Assembly (NCBI GenBank): GCA_947311845.1
Contig: CAMZMU010000117.1
Location: forward strand, 75,195,862-75,259,861
Length of the DNA: 64,000 bases
Source of the DNA: Poa pratensis
Lineage: Eukaryota > Streptophyta > Magnoliopsida > Poales > Poaceae
Reading direction: 5' to 3'
Position 1 is the stretch's first letter; each line of letters begins with the position of its first letter. Below, one piece after another: positions 45,560 to 55,553 of this stretch. The position numbers were made by a program, and so were the translations under genes. The notes beneath the pieces were generated by a model, which did no database searches, was not told where the DNA came from, and saw only the letters and a program-made list of their open reading frames with translations.

Positions 45560-47009
45560 TGATAACCCCCAAGAGCAGGGGATCACTGTAGCACCTCTCA
45601 ATGTGGAAGTAGGGTATCGATCCGCAGGAGCAAGAAGGAAATGTTATCTATTCCCTACAACTAAAGTGTTACAAGTTTTAGTTGATTATGCACTAAACAG
45701 GTTTAAAGAACAAGATGGTTGATTTAATGGATGGAAGTTTAATGTAACAAAACAAGAATGTAAAAGTGTCCCAATCCTCTTCAATGCAAGAGGACAAGAC
45801 AAAGGTTTTCTCTTATAGTAACAATGGACATGGGTTCATTGGTTCACTCAATCCTCTCTCCCATCTATGGTGATTATCATGTTATAGATAAAAAGTACAC
45901 ACAATTATCATGCTTTAATGGTAAACTTCTATGACGGCTACATGTCCTAAGACACATAGCTGAAAGAAAATAATCATTTGTGTTGCTAGGGTCACCCTCG
46001 TAAGTCTAGCGTGGTTTGTTGTCACTCCCACATCATACTTCTTCCTTTTTAGCCCCAGATAAAGAATGTTGGGCGACATTACTGTCACTTAATGCCTATG
46101 CCTTCTGTCACTAGGCCACTCTCTACCCACATACATCATACTCTTAAAGAAAAACATATTCTAAGAACTAGTGCAATGATTTATTAATGTACGTGCATCC
46201 ACATCCCTCTCATCTACCCACCGAGATGGTTGTCAACCACCCCGTTAGCGTGGATAAACAAGGCATTAAGAATAGATAAATCCATTGCATGTAACATAGA
46301 TGTATTCCAAAGTATGACAAACCATAAAATCCCAACATGACGGTAAATGCATAACATAATATCATATCACACCACAACATCCACCATAGGAATTATAAAG
46401 ATAGTTCCATAATCATGCAAGGCACATCATATGGACTTCAACAATGATCATACATAGAGAGATTGGATCAAGTTACCACCACAAACCCAAAGTCCAGGGG
46501 GTGGACTACTCCCCCTTCATCATGGTGATGATGGTGGAGATGTTGGAGAAGATGGAGACCACCCCGGCAGCGCCACGCCGGAGTTTTCCCCCTCCAATCT
46601 GCAGCTCCAGGTCTTCTGTTTCGTGGTTTTGTGTTTCTGCGGCGCTCCTTTCCGAAGAGCGTCGGGGACTATTTTTATAGTCGTTTTTAGGTCAAGACGG
46701 AGGCTCGGGAAAAAAGATCGACGGAAACGGAGCCACGAGGCCCCAGAGGATGGGTCCCACGCTTTGTTCCTTCCAAAAACTGATGCTCGTAAATTTCCAG
46801 GTCATTTGGACGTCGTTTGGGTCCCTGAAACATCAAAATATAGAAAATAGGGTTTTCTGCCTGTGCAGGGTTAATTCCAGAAAAATAGGGAAACAATGAA
46901 ATATTCCCAAAATCAATATAAAACAATGATATAACCCTCATATGATGCAAATATGATTGAAATATAAGTAATATAATGCAAAGTTCATGTATGCATTTTA
47001 CATGCATCA
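45560..47009. mobile_element. Solo LTR with target duplication
   Basis: A 1450-bp segment with TGATAACCCCCAAG at the left end and CATGCATCA at the right end (TG...CA), flanked by perfect 5-bp duplications ATCTG (45555-45559 and 47010-47014). It lacks any internal domain, so it is what remains after recombination between the two LTRs of a full element. The GC-rich part near 46540-46760 with an ACTATTTTTATAGT box may be the former promoter/R region. Orientation not assigned. Confidence 0.88.
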
Positions 47010-47500
47010 ATCTGCCACCGCCTATGAGTTAGCTAAAGATCCATCCTTTCCAAAATGGAGGTGGAATCAATGGTCATGTCTGCTTTCAGCTTCAAATAGA
47101 GATGTCGAGCAAGCGCCGAATCTAAGTACTCAACTTGGCCAACCTGCCTCTTCCAAAGAGAAATCCCAACTCATGGATATTTCCTAATTCAAGCCTGTTA
47201 GGGCCGGTTGCTCCTATGCCCCTGCTCTGCCCATATTAAGTAGTTGAATCAAATCAATCATTTTCCGCATATATGCCAGTATAGGTTTGGTCAATTAGAC
47301 CTGATTTAAAATACAATGATACAATTTTATGTACATTTATATTGAAAATGTATATTTCCCTATTACTTGAAGGGAGATATATATCACTGAGACATATATT
47401 TTGGTCAAATCAAATATATGTTGGTTTCATTTTAGTTGGGGCTTTTGATTCTGAAAACCTGTAATGCTCAATTTATCAAAAAAAATCGTCTTTATCTATA

Positions 47501-47660
47501 CTCACTTCGTTCCTAATATATGATGTTTTAGTCTTTGCCAGCCTACACGTATCTAGACGTGTTTTAGTGTAAGATGCATATGAATCTACACACTAAAATG
47601 TGTCTAGATATGTGCGGGCAAGAAAGGGCTAAAACATCTTATATTTAGGAACAACGAGAG
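47501..47660. mobile_element. Stowaway MITE (diverged)
   Basis: Ends CTCACTTCGTTCCTAATATA and, inverted, CTCTCGTTGTTCCTAAATAT, with TA on both sides (47499-47500, 47661-47662). Internal arms pair further (GATGTTTTAG with CTAAAACATC; CTAGACGTGTTTTAGTGT with ACACTAAAATGTGTCTAG). Confidence 0.88.
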
Positions 47661-48119
47661 TATGTTTTGATTAAAGAAATTGTAGCATGCATGAAAACTT
47701 TCTTTTAGGTGTTTGAAGCACGAGGTAACTATCCTTGTTTTAAAACCATATCTAGGCACCCTCCAGCTGGTGTGATTTGTAATCTCTCCGGTTTAAGTTA
47801 GCAAGTTTTGTATCTTGAGAAAAGGTTAGCAAGCTTGGACGTATAGCCACTGATCACTCCCTTTCGAACATTTACATTATAAAACTTTTTTAAGTATAGA
47901 ATGATTATCACTGGTTTTTTTTATTTTGAATTTGAATGCATTAATCCAGTTTAGGTTTGGTATACATATTAGAAATGAAGAAGCATTGCATATGAAAGGT
48001 ATCCTATTTTATTTGCAATTGATCTTTGAATTTCACATGGCACTTATTGTTAATGTTTTGTATTCCTGTTTGATTGAACTTGAAACAATTATATATGTCG
48101 TAGTGATTTATTTATGATC

Positions 48120-48500
48120 TCCAGATGTCTTGACGTGTGGTGAGTGCTACAGAAGGTTTGGAGCTTATAGAACTGTATTTAGGAAGAGGAGCGGGATTTT
48201 CTTGAGTTCTTTCCGATGAACGGTGGAGTTTTCTGTGGTGTACTAAAACAAATGAACCTCTTCACGATATATCATGCATCTGTGAGAAAGATCATGTCAA
48301 GGGTAATGATGACAAAAAAACAAAGAAAGTTAGAAGTTTGGGTCACCTAATGATGATGCAGGAGTGGACACAATATGTACTTGGAATTTTGACCGAGTGG
48401 TTATAAGTAAAGCTCTTGCTCACATGATTATCGCTGATGAGTTGAAGCTTATAATTGTAGTGGACACGAGTTTTAAAGAATTTATTTATATGGGTAGGAT
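48120..48500 (+). pseudogene. hAT-type transposase fragment (RICESLEEPER-like)
   Basis: The frame around 48363-48500 reads GVDTICTWNFDRVVISKALA followed by HMIIADELKLIIV and SFKEFIYMG. The pattern (F/Y)D-x-x-x-x-R/K-x-x-LA-x-MII-x-(D/H)E-x-x-x-x-x-V-x-x-x-x-F-x-x-F is the segment that follows the BED finger in plant hAT/RICESLEEPER transposases. Upstream codons include a Cys/His-containing piece (CICEKDH) in the same general position as a degenerate BED finger. The catalytic core and dimerisation region are absent. It lies close to the 3' hairpin of Helitron 1 and was probably picked up by it. Confidence 0.5.
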
Positions 48501-48681
48501 CATTTTACCTATAAAATGATATCAAATTCTGGACAGATCTTGGCAGAATTTATTTATGCAGTATGTTGAAGGGAATGAAGTTCATTGTATGCTATTCATT
48601 TGTTCTTAGTGTAATTGGCAATGTATCATCCTACCTAGCAATTCAAATTACACCACATATGAAATTGTATTATGATCTTCG

Positions 48682-48711
48682 GGCGCGGCAAAGCGCGCCA
48701 TTTCCTTCTAG
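48682..48711 (+). other. Helitron 1 3' terminus (hairpin + CTAG)
   Basis: Stem GGCGCG/CGCGCC around a short loop, then 8 bases and CTAG. The following T completes the AT target. The hairpin acts as the rolling-circle termination signal in Helitrons. Confidence 0.7.
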
Positions 48712-48755
48712 TAGGTATCTAAAGGTAGGAAACTGAAGCGAAAGGCGGAAGAACA
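48712..48755. repeat. Right flank repeat R, copy 1
   Basis: 44 bp starting TAGGTATCTAAAGGTAGGAA and ending GCGGAAGAACA, identical to 52871-52914. Each copy directly follows a CTAG Helitron end. Confidence 0.95.
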
Positions 48756-48817
48756 GGGTCGGCGCTTGTGCCTGGAGCCCTGGACGTTAACCCGTCACCT
48801 TGGGCAGTGGGTGTATA
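48752..48817. repeat. Left flank repeat L, copy 2
   Basis: Partner of 38792-38857, one substitution. It follows R copy 1 with the four bases AACA shared, and directly precedes the inferred start of Helitron 2. Confidence 0.9.
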
Positions 48818-48827
48818 TTACTAACTA

Positions 48828-48950
48828 CTCCCTCCGTCCAAAAATAAGTGTCTCAAGTTTGCCCAAAAGTGGATGTATCTAGACATGTTTCAGGTATAGA
48901 TGCATCCACTTTTTGAAAAACTTGAGACACTTATTTTGGGACGGAGGGAG
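48828..48950. mobile_element. Stowaway MITE
   Basis: Ends CTCCCTCCGTCCAAAAATAA and, inverted, CTCCCTCCGTCCCAAAATAA, with TA on both sides (48826-48827, 48951-48952). 123 bp. It lies 10 bp inside the 5' end of Helitron 2. Confidence 0.92.
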
Positions 48951-49129
48951 TATATAAAAGATGGTCACTTTAGCGATCCCTCAGCCCCCGTGGTACTGTT
49001 CTAATGAACAGCGTTGAACAGTACCCCGTGGCATTTTTGCGAAAAAGCCACTGCGTTTCCCCAAATTTACGAATCGGTCCTTTTGTATAAAAGACCAACC
49101 CGTAACCCTAATCCCTAATCCTCCCCATT

Positions 49130-49636
49130 CCCCTCCCCAGCTCGCCTCTCCCGGCCGCCCTCATGCTCCTACACCGGCCTTCCACGCCGCCTCGATCGGC
49201 GCCGCCGGCACGAGGAGGGCATGGGGGCCGGTGGCTCCCCGAGCTCCGGCCATGGGTCGTGCTCGCTGCCACTGCCGTCTCCTGCTCGAGCTCCTCCATC
49301 CACGCCCTGGCCTCCCATCCCCGCGCCTCCTTTCATGCTCCGGCGCCGCCGTTCGTCCGCCGTTCGTCCGTTCCATCTCCGTGCACCTCGTGCCCGACGG
49401 CCAGCCATGGGAGCGTCATCTCCCTCCCGCCCCTCACCCGTCGTCGCTCTCTGCTGGCGATTTTTCCCCACCCGCATGAATGCTGTGAGCGGGCGCCGTC
49501 AGCCCGCCGTCGGCCTGCTCCACCTCTCCTCCAGCAGCGGGAGCCGGACGCAGGCGTGAGCGTCGTCTCCGGCCTCCTCCACATCCCCTCTAGCAGCAGA
49601 AATCGACCGAGGAAGCCATCGCTTTTCATTTAATCC
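49130..49636 (+). pseudogene. Captured GC-rich first exon in Helitron 2
   Basis: The sequence resembles a grass gene start: ACCCTAATCCCTAATCC-type 5' UTR, then ATG at 49163 and a frame of 156 codons to the stop at 49633. The product is rich in Pro, Arg, Ser and Ala and shows no domain. A cluster of CCTCC/GCCGCC repeats and frames open on the opposite strand weaken the coding case. Likely spliced downstream pieces are near 51747-51825 (after TTTCTTGCAG, before GTATATG) and 51930-51997. Helitrons often carry such chimeric gene fragments. Confidence 0.35.
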
Positions 49637-51539
49637 ACAGACGCCTAGGTGAGCCTCCTCTCATGCGTCCTCTGCTCATGATGATTTTTTTCATTTAATC
49701 CCAGATTGGTTTTTATTCATAATATTTGCTGCGCAATCTTACCAGAAGTATTTATTCTCTTTTGCATTTCCGAAGTAGAGGAATTTGTGCGATTTCAAAT
49801 CTGAGTTATGTACACAAACAAATAGGGACCAATTCAATTGATCGCCAGATCGAAACAAGTACTCAGCTTCAAGTCTTCATGGAAATATCATGTCAGTAAT
49901 CAAGCTCCTGGAGAAAATATTAGTTGAACTAAATGGTGTGTGTATCAACGTAGTTGTTAGTCTCAAAGTAAATATGCTTGGGATATTATAATTATTTATG
50001 ACCTCTCCATTGCAGTTCTAGAGTCTATATTTTATAAATGACACATATAGAAAATGCTGCCAGAGAGCTCATTCAGTGTATTTCATATTTATACAACTGG
50101 GTTGTATGCATTTATTTTAGTTCAAATATTGTTGGCTAAATCTGTCTTCACAAAATTAGTAGATATGCATTCCATCTTGCGTAGCAGAATAGGTTATATA
50201 CTATATATGTGCATCTAAATCACAGTCGTCGAATAATACTCAGTATTCAAATATATTTACATAGATTGAGAATGGTTTTCAATAATCTTTATCTTTAGAC
50301 TTCAAATGATCTTACTTCCACAAATTCCAGTATGGTGCCATCGTAGTATTTATTTTTAATGAGATGTATTGGGTACCAAAAAAAAACGGCATGTGCATCT
50401 TTTAGTTCTGATTGTAGTTCCTATTTTGGACAGTTCAAAATAAAGCACGACATTGTATTTCTGGAAGTTGGCCAGGTTAATATTTTAAATTGTCCTCGGC
50501 ACATCCTTTTCTGGACAAGATTAGTCCCGAGTTTTATTCGACTAACTGTTGGGCTTTTTATACATACAGTTTGTTGTCTGCGAAATCACAAATCAGTAGC
50601 ACCTTTATTGTTGGATGATGCAATATTATGCCTCTGCCTGTTAAAGCTACAGTTCATAAAATATATGAATAATTCTTAGACATACATATTTGTTTGTCAC
50701 ATACTATTTCTGCCCTCATGTACTCCGCTGTTAATCCTCCTATTCCCCAGTCAAAAATATTCCAAAGACAATAGGTCACACTTCATACTTTACTTAACAC
50801 CCTATCAATTTCTTTGAAGGTGTTCCTTACCACATTGGTCAGCTTGGTTTTATGCGATCATTCCAGAAAGCTCTACATCCATATGTTTTTTTGTCTCTCC
50901 ATTGATATCACAAGCTACTGACTAACTTCCTATTTCTATTTGTGATTTTTGCCATGAAGGCACATATTGTCTTTTCGGGTCATTGAGGATATGTCTACAC
51001 AAGCAAATGTGCCTGCTCTAGCAATGGAATAGATACTGGAATCGTTTTTTCCCTTCATTAATTTACTCGATTTGAATATTTTTTTCGATCTGATATGCCT
51101 TGCCAAGCTGATCTGAACCTATGTACCAAAAATCATTATTCAGTCTGTGGGCTTAGGCATTAGCTAGCTTCTAACGATAAAAAAAAGTGAGCACTTGATC
51201 ACTGTAAAACAGAGTATTCATTGTGACAGAATATGCAAGCTTCATGGTTGTCCAGATTTTATACAGTCCAATCTTAAAATTAGTAATCTTTGTTGTTGAA
51301 CTCTCATGGTCCAAATTGTTCCAACTATTTTTATTTGAATTTTCACTAGGTCAGAGGTGAAATGATATTGTGCCCCAAAGAACTGAATCTATATGCCTCT
51401 GGTATACTATGGTTTGATTTTCATGATTCGTAACAAGCGACATGTAGTTGTTCAGCTTCAGTGATCCATATCCACATGAAAGCCACTATACAATGGACAA
51501 TATATTCAGTCGATTTTAACGGAGTTTCATTAGCTATTA
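49637..51539. other. Non-coding interior of Helitron 2
   Basis: AT-rich, intron-like; the short frame at 50359-50679 has no recognisable domain. I see no repeat boundary. Confidence 0.5.
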
Positions 51540-51610
51540 CTCCCTCTGTATCAATATATAAGACGTTTCAGCGTACTACACAAACGTCTTATATTATGTG
51601 ACAGAGGAAG
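51540..51610. mobile_element. Short Stowaway-type MITE
   Basis: Ends CTCCCTCTGTATCAATATAT and, inverted, CTTCCTCTGTCACATAATAT, with TA on both sides (51538-51539, 51611-51612). 71 bp; internal arms AAGACGTTT/AAACGTCTT pair. Confidence 0.88.
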
Positions 51611-52836
51611 TAGTTATTACCAGTAGTTTATATCAATTAATACCGCAACTTGGGTATCATGTCTACAAGTTTCTTTCGTGGATGTGCAGGCTCTACTGAA
51701 ACCTTTTTTTGTCCAATTTTCTTATGAGCTGTTGATTTTCTTGCAGGATTGCTGGTTTTGGTTCAGATGGAAAGCACACCAAGGCATCAGAGCATTTTGT
51801 GAGATTAAAGTTAGTGAATACCAAGGTATATGATCAGTTTCTGCATTCCTATTTCTATTTATATTTGTTCGTTCTAGAAAAAATCCATACCCAGCTCATT
51901 TGTACACATATTTGGTTCTTCTTCTCAGGAAATGAAGCGAGCAAACTAAGCTTTCTTGGTTGTTTCAGAAAATTGATTTTTAAAATGTGCTGATGAAGGT
52001 GCCAGCACAAGGCTCAGGCCGTGCATACGTCTCGGCGCGGCCCACACGCACAGCATCGCGAACTCCTTCTCCACACCGATCTTTTTTCTCCAACAGATTG
52101 GTAGGCCAGACCCTTACGTTCTTCCATGTGTACATTTTATCCTCTTCATCTTGATTACCCTGGTTCATTTGGTGATGCACAGCTGTGCTAATTTCACTGT
52201 TGTCTGAATGGATATGTCGTGGTCTGCAGTCTCACATTTGTATGCATTTTTGCATCCTTCATGTGACTAAACTGGACATCAGAGATGAGACTAGTTGTTT
52301 GGCAATAGGATAAGAAAATTTTAGATCTGTTTGGATTTTGTAAACAATTCTGCATCCTTCATCTGTTTGGTACCTTTTATTTTTGTCTGGGTTTTGATTT
52401 GTAGATTTGTTTTCTCGGTAAAGAACCGGGAGTAAGTGAAAAAAAATCTGCTACAGACTGTTTTATTGCCTTTTCATACAGAATAATATTTAAAGCTTTC
52501 TAGACCACCTGGTCATTATATATATTTCGGATTCTATAACTTAACGATATCATGAACATATTATTACATTCCACTTCATACATACATACATTTTTTACAT
52601 GATTACATACTACTTTTCACATCACATGCTTAAACCGCTGCATCTCTGTTTTCCATTTATGCATATACTACCATCTAGATTACCATAGATAATTATACAT
52701 AACAACGAGACGCTTAAACCGCTGCATCCGCTGCAGGGCAAGTACTTTCACACCTGAAAGTCTACGTCAGGCATGTCATCTTCAGGCAGACTTACATCAT
52801 ACATCCGCACACACTGCCAATAAAAACATTCAAAAG
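51611..52836. other. 3' part of Helitron 2, non-coding with exon-like pieces
   Basis: Contains the two small exon-like segments named above and a stretch at 52005-52180 (GTGCCAGCACAAGGCTCAGG onward) with moderate GC. No protein family recognised. Confidence 0.45.
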
Positions 52837-52870
52837 AGCCGCGGCGTGACGCCGCGCGAAATTCCACTAG

Positions 52871-52914
52871 TAGGTATCTAAAGGTAGGAAACTGAAGCGA
52901 AAGGCGGAAGAACA
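52871..52914. repeat. Right flank repeat R, copy 2
   Basis: Perfect match to 48712-48755, then the sequence departs (TTCAAAAAAGGACAC). Confidence 0.95.
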
Positions 52915-55100
52915 TTCAAAAAAGGACACAAACATATTTAAAAAAAAAATCGGCTCAACCGCCTACGCCTAGCAGAAAGATCCGGGGGAGAATGTTCTCC
53001 GACGATCCGATCGCGCGGGAACGAGACAAGCGCACGCATCCACCGCGACCAGATGCCGATCCAGTCGAGCACGCTTACGGGAGGAATGCGACGGCGGCCG
53101 GCCGGCGACCGACGACCGCTCGGCATCACTCAGGCGCCCGCCCGGCATCACTCAGGCTGATGATGCGCGCGTGGAGGAGAGCAGGTGCAGCTACTACCCA
53201 CCTTCGTCCACGCAATATTATTCTTCGTCGAGTCATGTGATCGTCGTAGTAGCTTAGTAGTTGCCGGGTTAGTTAGAGAACCAGGTAGAGAGCGACGGCG
53301 GCGGCGGCGTCTCCGCTGACGGTCAAACCGTGTCACTGCTGCTTGGTTCTTTCCTTGGATCTCTGCGATCGTGTCATGGCACGGGCGCGGCCACTTTTTA
53401 ACCACCAGCTTGGCACCTTGTAACCATGATTGTTAGCAGCAGCAGGGACGATGGTTTGTTTAATCCATCGTTTGATGATTGCCATGATTGGAGAGCAATC
53501 CACCCTTCTGGAACACCTAAGTTTACCGCTGGAACACAATGAAAGACACCGCTAGCTACTCAAGGTCCCGAGCTCTGTTATCTATGCGACGGCTACATGA
53601 ACTGAAACAAACTCCGAAGACACTTCTTCTCACGGTCGCAAAATTCCATGGTGGGCAATAAAAGTCAAATTCCGGTCAAAATGTTCGTCTGAGTCTGAAA
53701 AACCAAGCATAACCATCGAGAAACCATCGAGAAACTAGAAAAATATAAAGAACGATCTGTAAGCAGATAACTCCTTCGCTACTAGACATGCTCTCCTGAG
53801 ATACCACACATCACACGATAGCATGAATGCATGATACCACCGCTCAAAATTCAGATTGTAGGTTTTAGAAGAAAAAATCGGAACAAATTTGTGGGTGTTC
53901 AAAACATGTATATTTACAATCCCTGAAATTTGCGGAGCCAAATTTTAAATACACGCGGGGAAACACACAAAAAAATAAATATCCAATATGAATAGTGTCA
54001 CAAATAAGGATTGAATGTACTCTAGAAATGTCTTTGTTGATATTTTCAGAGGCACTTCAACCAAATGCTTTAAAAGGCATTATCTTTCCCCAGCTTTCTT
54101 GTAACTCTTTGAAAAGGCCTCCAAGAATATTCTTAAAGACATTTTGTCCACTTTTGAGATTTTTAATAATGCCTCCTAATTAGGCAGCGCGTGAATCCTC
54201 CGGATGAATAGAAGGCTTTTCCATTTTATGACATTTTGTCCACGTTTATGGACTTTCAATAATTCCTCATAATTTGGAACGTGGTTTTCCTCCGCTCGCT
54301 CTAATTATTTGCCCCTCATGTAGAACAAATTCGACCGGCTCTAATTGGATCGTCAGATTATCTAAAGCCTACAAACTCTACGGATCGAAGTTTTAAATTT
54401 ATAAATGAAATTCCGAGCTAGGAGATAAATTAGAAGCTGAGCGACTAAAAGATGAAGAAGAATCACAGCATAGCTATTTTAAAACAAGAACCCTACCTGT
54501 TTCGGTAGGCAGAAGAGATTCCGCTGTTTCTGACAAAACCGTTGTTTCGTTTCTGTTCCAGAAAGAAACGGCAGCATTAATCCATGTCATCCATAAAACG
54601 AGCTCGACACGATGCTCCCGCATTACCAGAATTCAGCAGTGAGCTGACTAGGAGTTTAACTAACTTGGATCTGGAGCTAGACCGATCAAGTGACATATGA
54701 AAGGGAGAAGCACTGGAAAGTGAGCAGCATGCCAAGATGAGCACTACCAAAAATTAAAGGGACTTTTCTCCTTTTGACCATATAATAAAATCAGCAGGGA
54801 GACCTGTCAAATATGTGATCGATTGTTCCACATTATCTTTGCATCGTGTGCCGACACCATACAATTCTCATTTTGGCACGTTTGAATCACAATTTTTTTA
54901 GGAATTTTATTCCTCTCAAATTTCTGTTTTCAGAACAGGGCCCGGTTGAAAGAACCATGAAGAAAAGGTAACACTGAAAAAAAAATCACCCTTTGTAAAT
55001 GATCTATAATCTTCTATACACAATTACATATATCAATAAAGAATCTATAAGCCCAAAGAAACCACCAAGGAGCAAAGACAAAAAAGAAAGAACAAATGTA
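52915..55100. other. Intergenic region downstream of the kinase gene
   Basis: A GC-rich segment (52980-53330) with short frames on both strands that show no family, then AT-rich DNA. No transposon ends or RNA genes recognised. Two loosely similar lines near 54110-54180 and 54225-54280 (ATTTTGTCCAC, CCTCCTAATTAGG/CCTCATAATTTGG) suggest a small old duplication. Confidence 0.45.
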
Positions 55101-55553
55101 GCACGAATGCGTGCACGCCGTTAGGAAAGGGAACAAAGAAAAGCAGCAAGAAAGAATAGGAAATGTTCTTCTTCCATCGTGCGGTGTCTTTTCATCTCAT
55201 TTCGCCCTGTTCAACGGGTGGAACGTCGCTGTGGAGTTGTTAACGAGTGGTCGCTGCTTCCTGATTTTGACCATGGAGAAGACGATCCACAAGATATCTG
55301 TAAAATCGAAGAAGAATCCTCGCCGCTTTGGTTTCTTCTCCCGCTTTCTGATTCCCATCCTCGCCGTAAAATCGAAGAAAGGCCCATCGGCACGATGTCT
55401 TGTTTGTGTGTCCCCTGCTCCAATGGCGACCGCGTGGCTTCCTGGCCTCGAGTGGAGTGGCCGCTGACGCAATGCGGATCGAGACATTGCATCAGCCGCA
55501 TCCGGTTAGGTTGCGTGCGTGGCGTGGTGGATGGTCAATGGCGGCCTCGCGCG

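Larger units (their letters stand above)
38858..48711 (+). mobile_element. Helitron-like element 1 (non-autonomous, 9.85 kb)
   Basis: The right end shows a GC hairpin (GGCGCGGCAAAGCGCGCC, 48682-48699) followed by ATTTCCTTCTAG and then T: the Helitron 3' structure (hairpin about 10 bp before CTRR, insertion between A and T). The proposed 5' end is TCTCTACAACATC at 38858, preceded by A. The 5' end is fixed by the flank repeat, not by a diagnostic motif alone. No Rep/helicase gene is present. Contents: a GC-rich region (39030-39700), AT-rich intron-like sequence with many possible splice sites, a hairpin MITE, a solo LTR, a Stowaway and a hAT fragment. Confidence 0.6.
48818..52870 (+). mobile_element. 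Helitron-like element 2 (non-autonomous, 4.05 kb)
   Basis: The 3' end has the hairpin GCCGCGGCGTGACGCCGCGC (about 52837-52856) followed by GAAATTCCACTAG and then T. The 5' end is inferred at TTACTAACTATATAAAAG (after removing the MITE at 48828-48950), which resembles the TCT-x-ACTA-type Helitron start except that the second base is T instead of C. Contents: Stowaway MITE, GC-rich exon-like sequence (49090-49640), then intron-like AT-rich DNA with small exon-like pieces. No Rep/helicase. Confidence 0.62.

Noticed and set aside
38858..52870. Repeats L and R as LTRs of one large element
   Set aside because: L and R are only 66 and 44 bp, lack TG...CA ends, and the adjoining hairpin + CTAG structures fit Helitron ends better.
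52938..53405. Short minus-strand frames in a GC-rich stretch
   Set aside because: No domain, no splice support and comparable frames on the plus strand.
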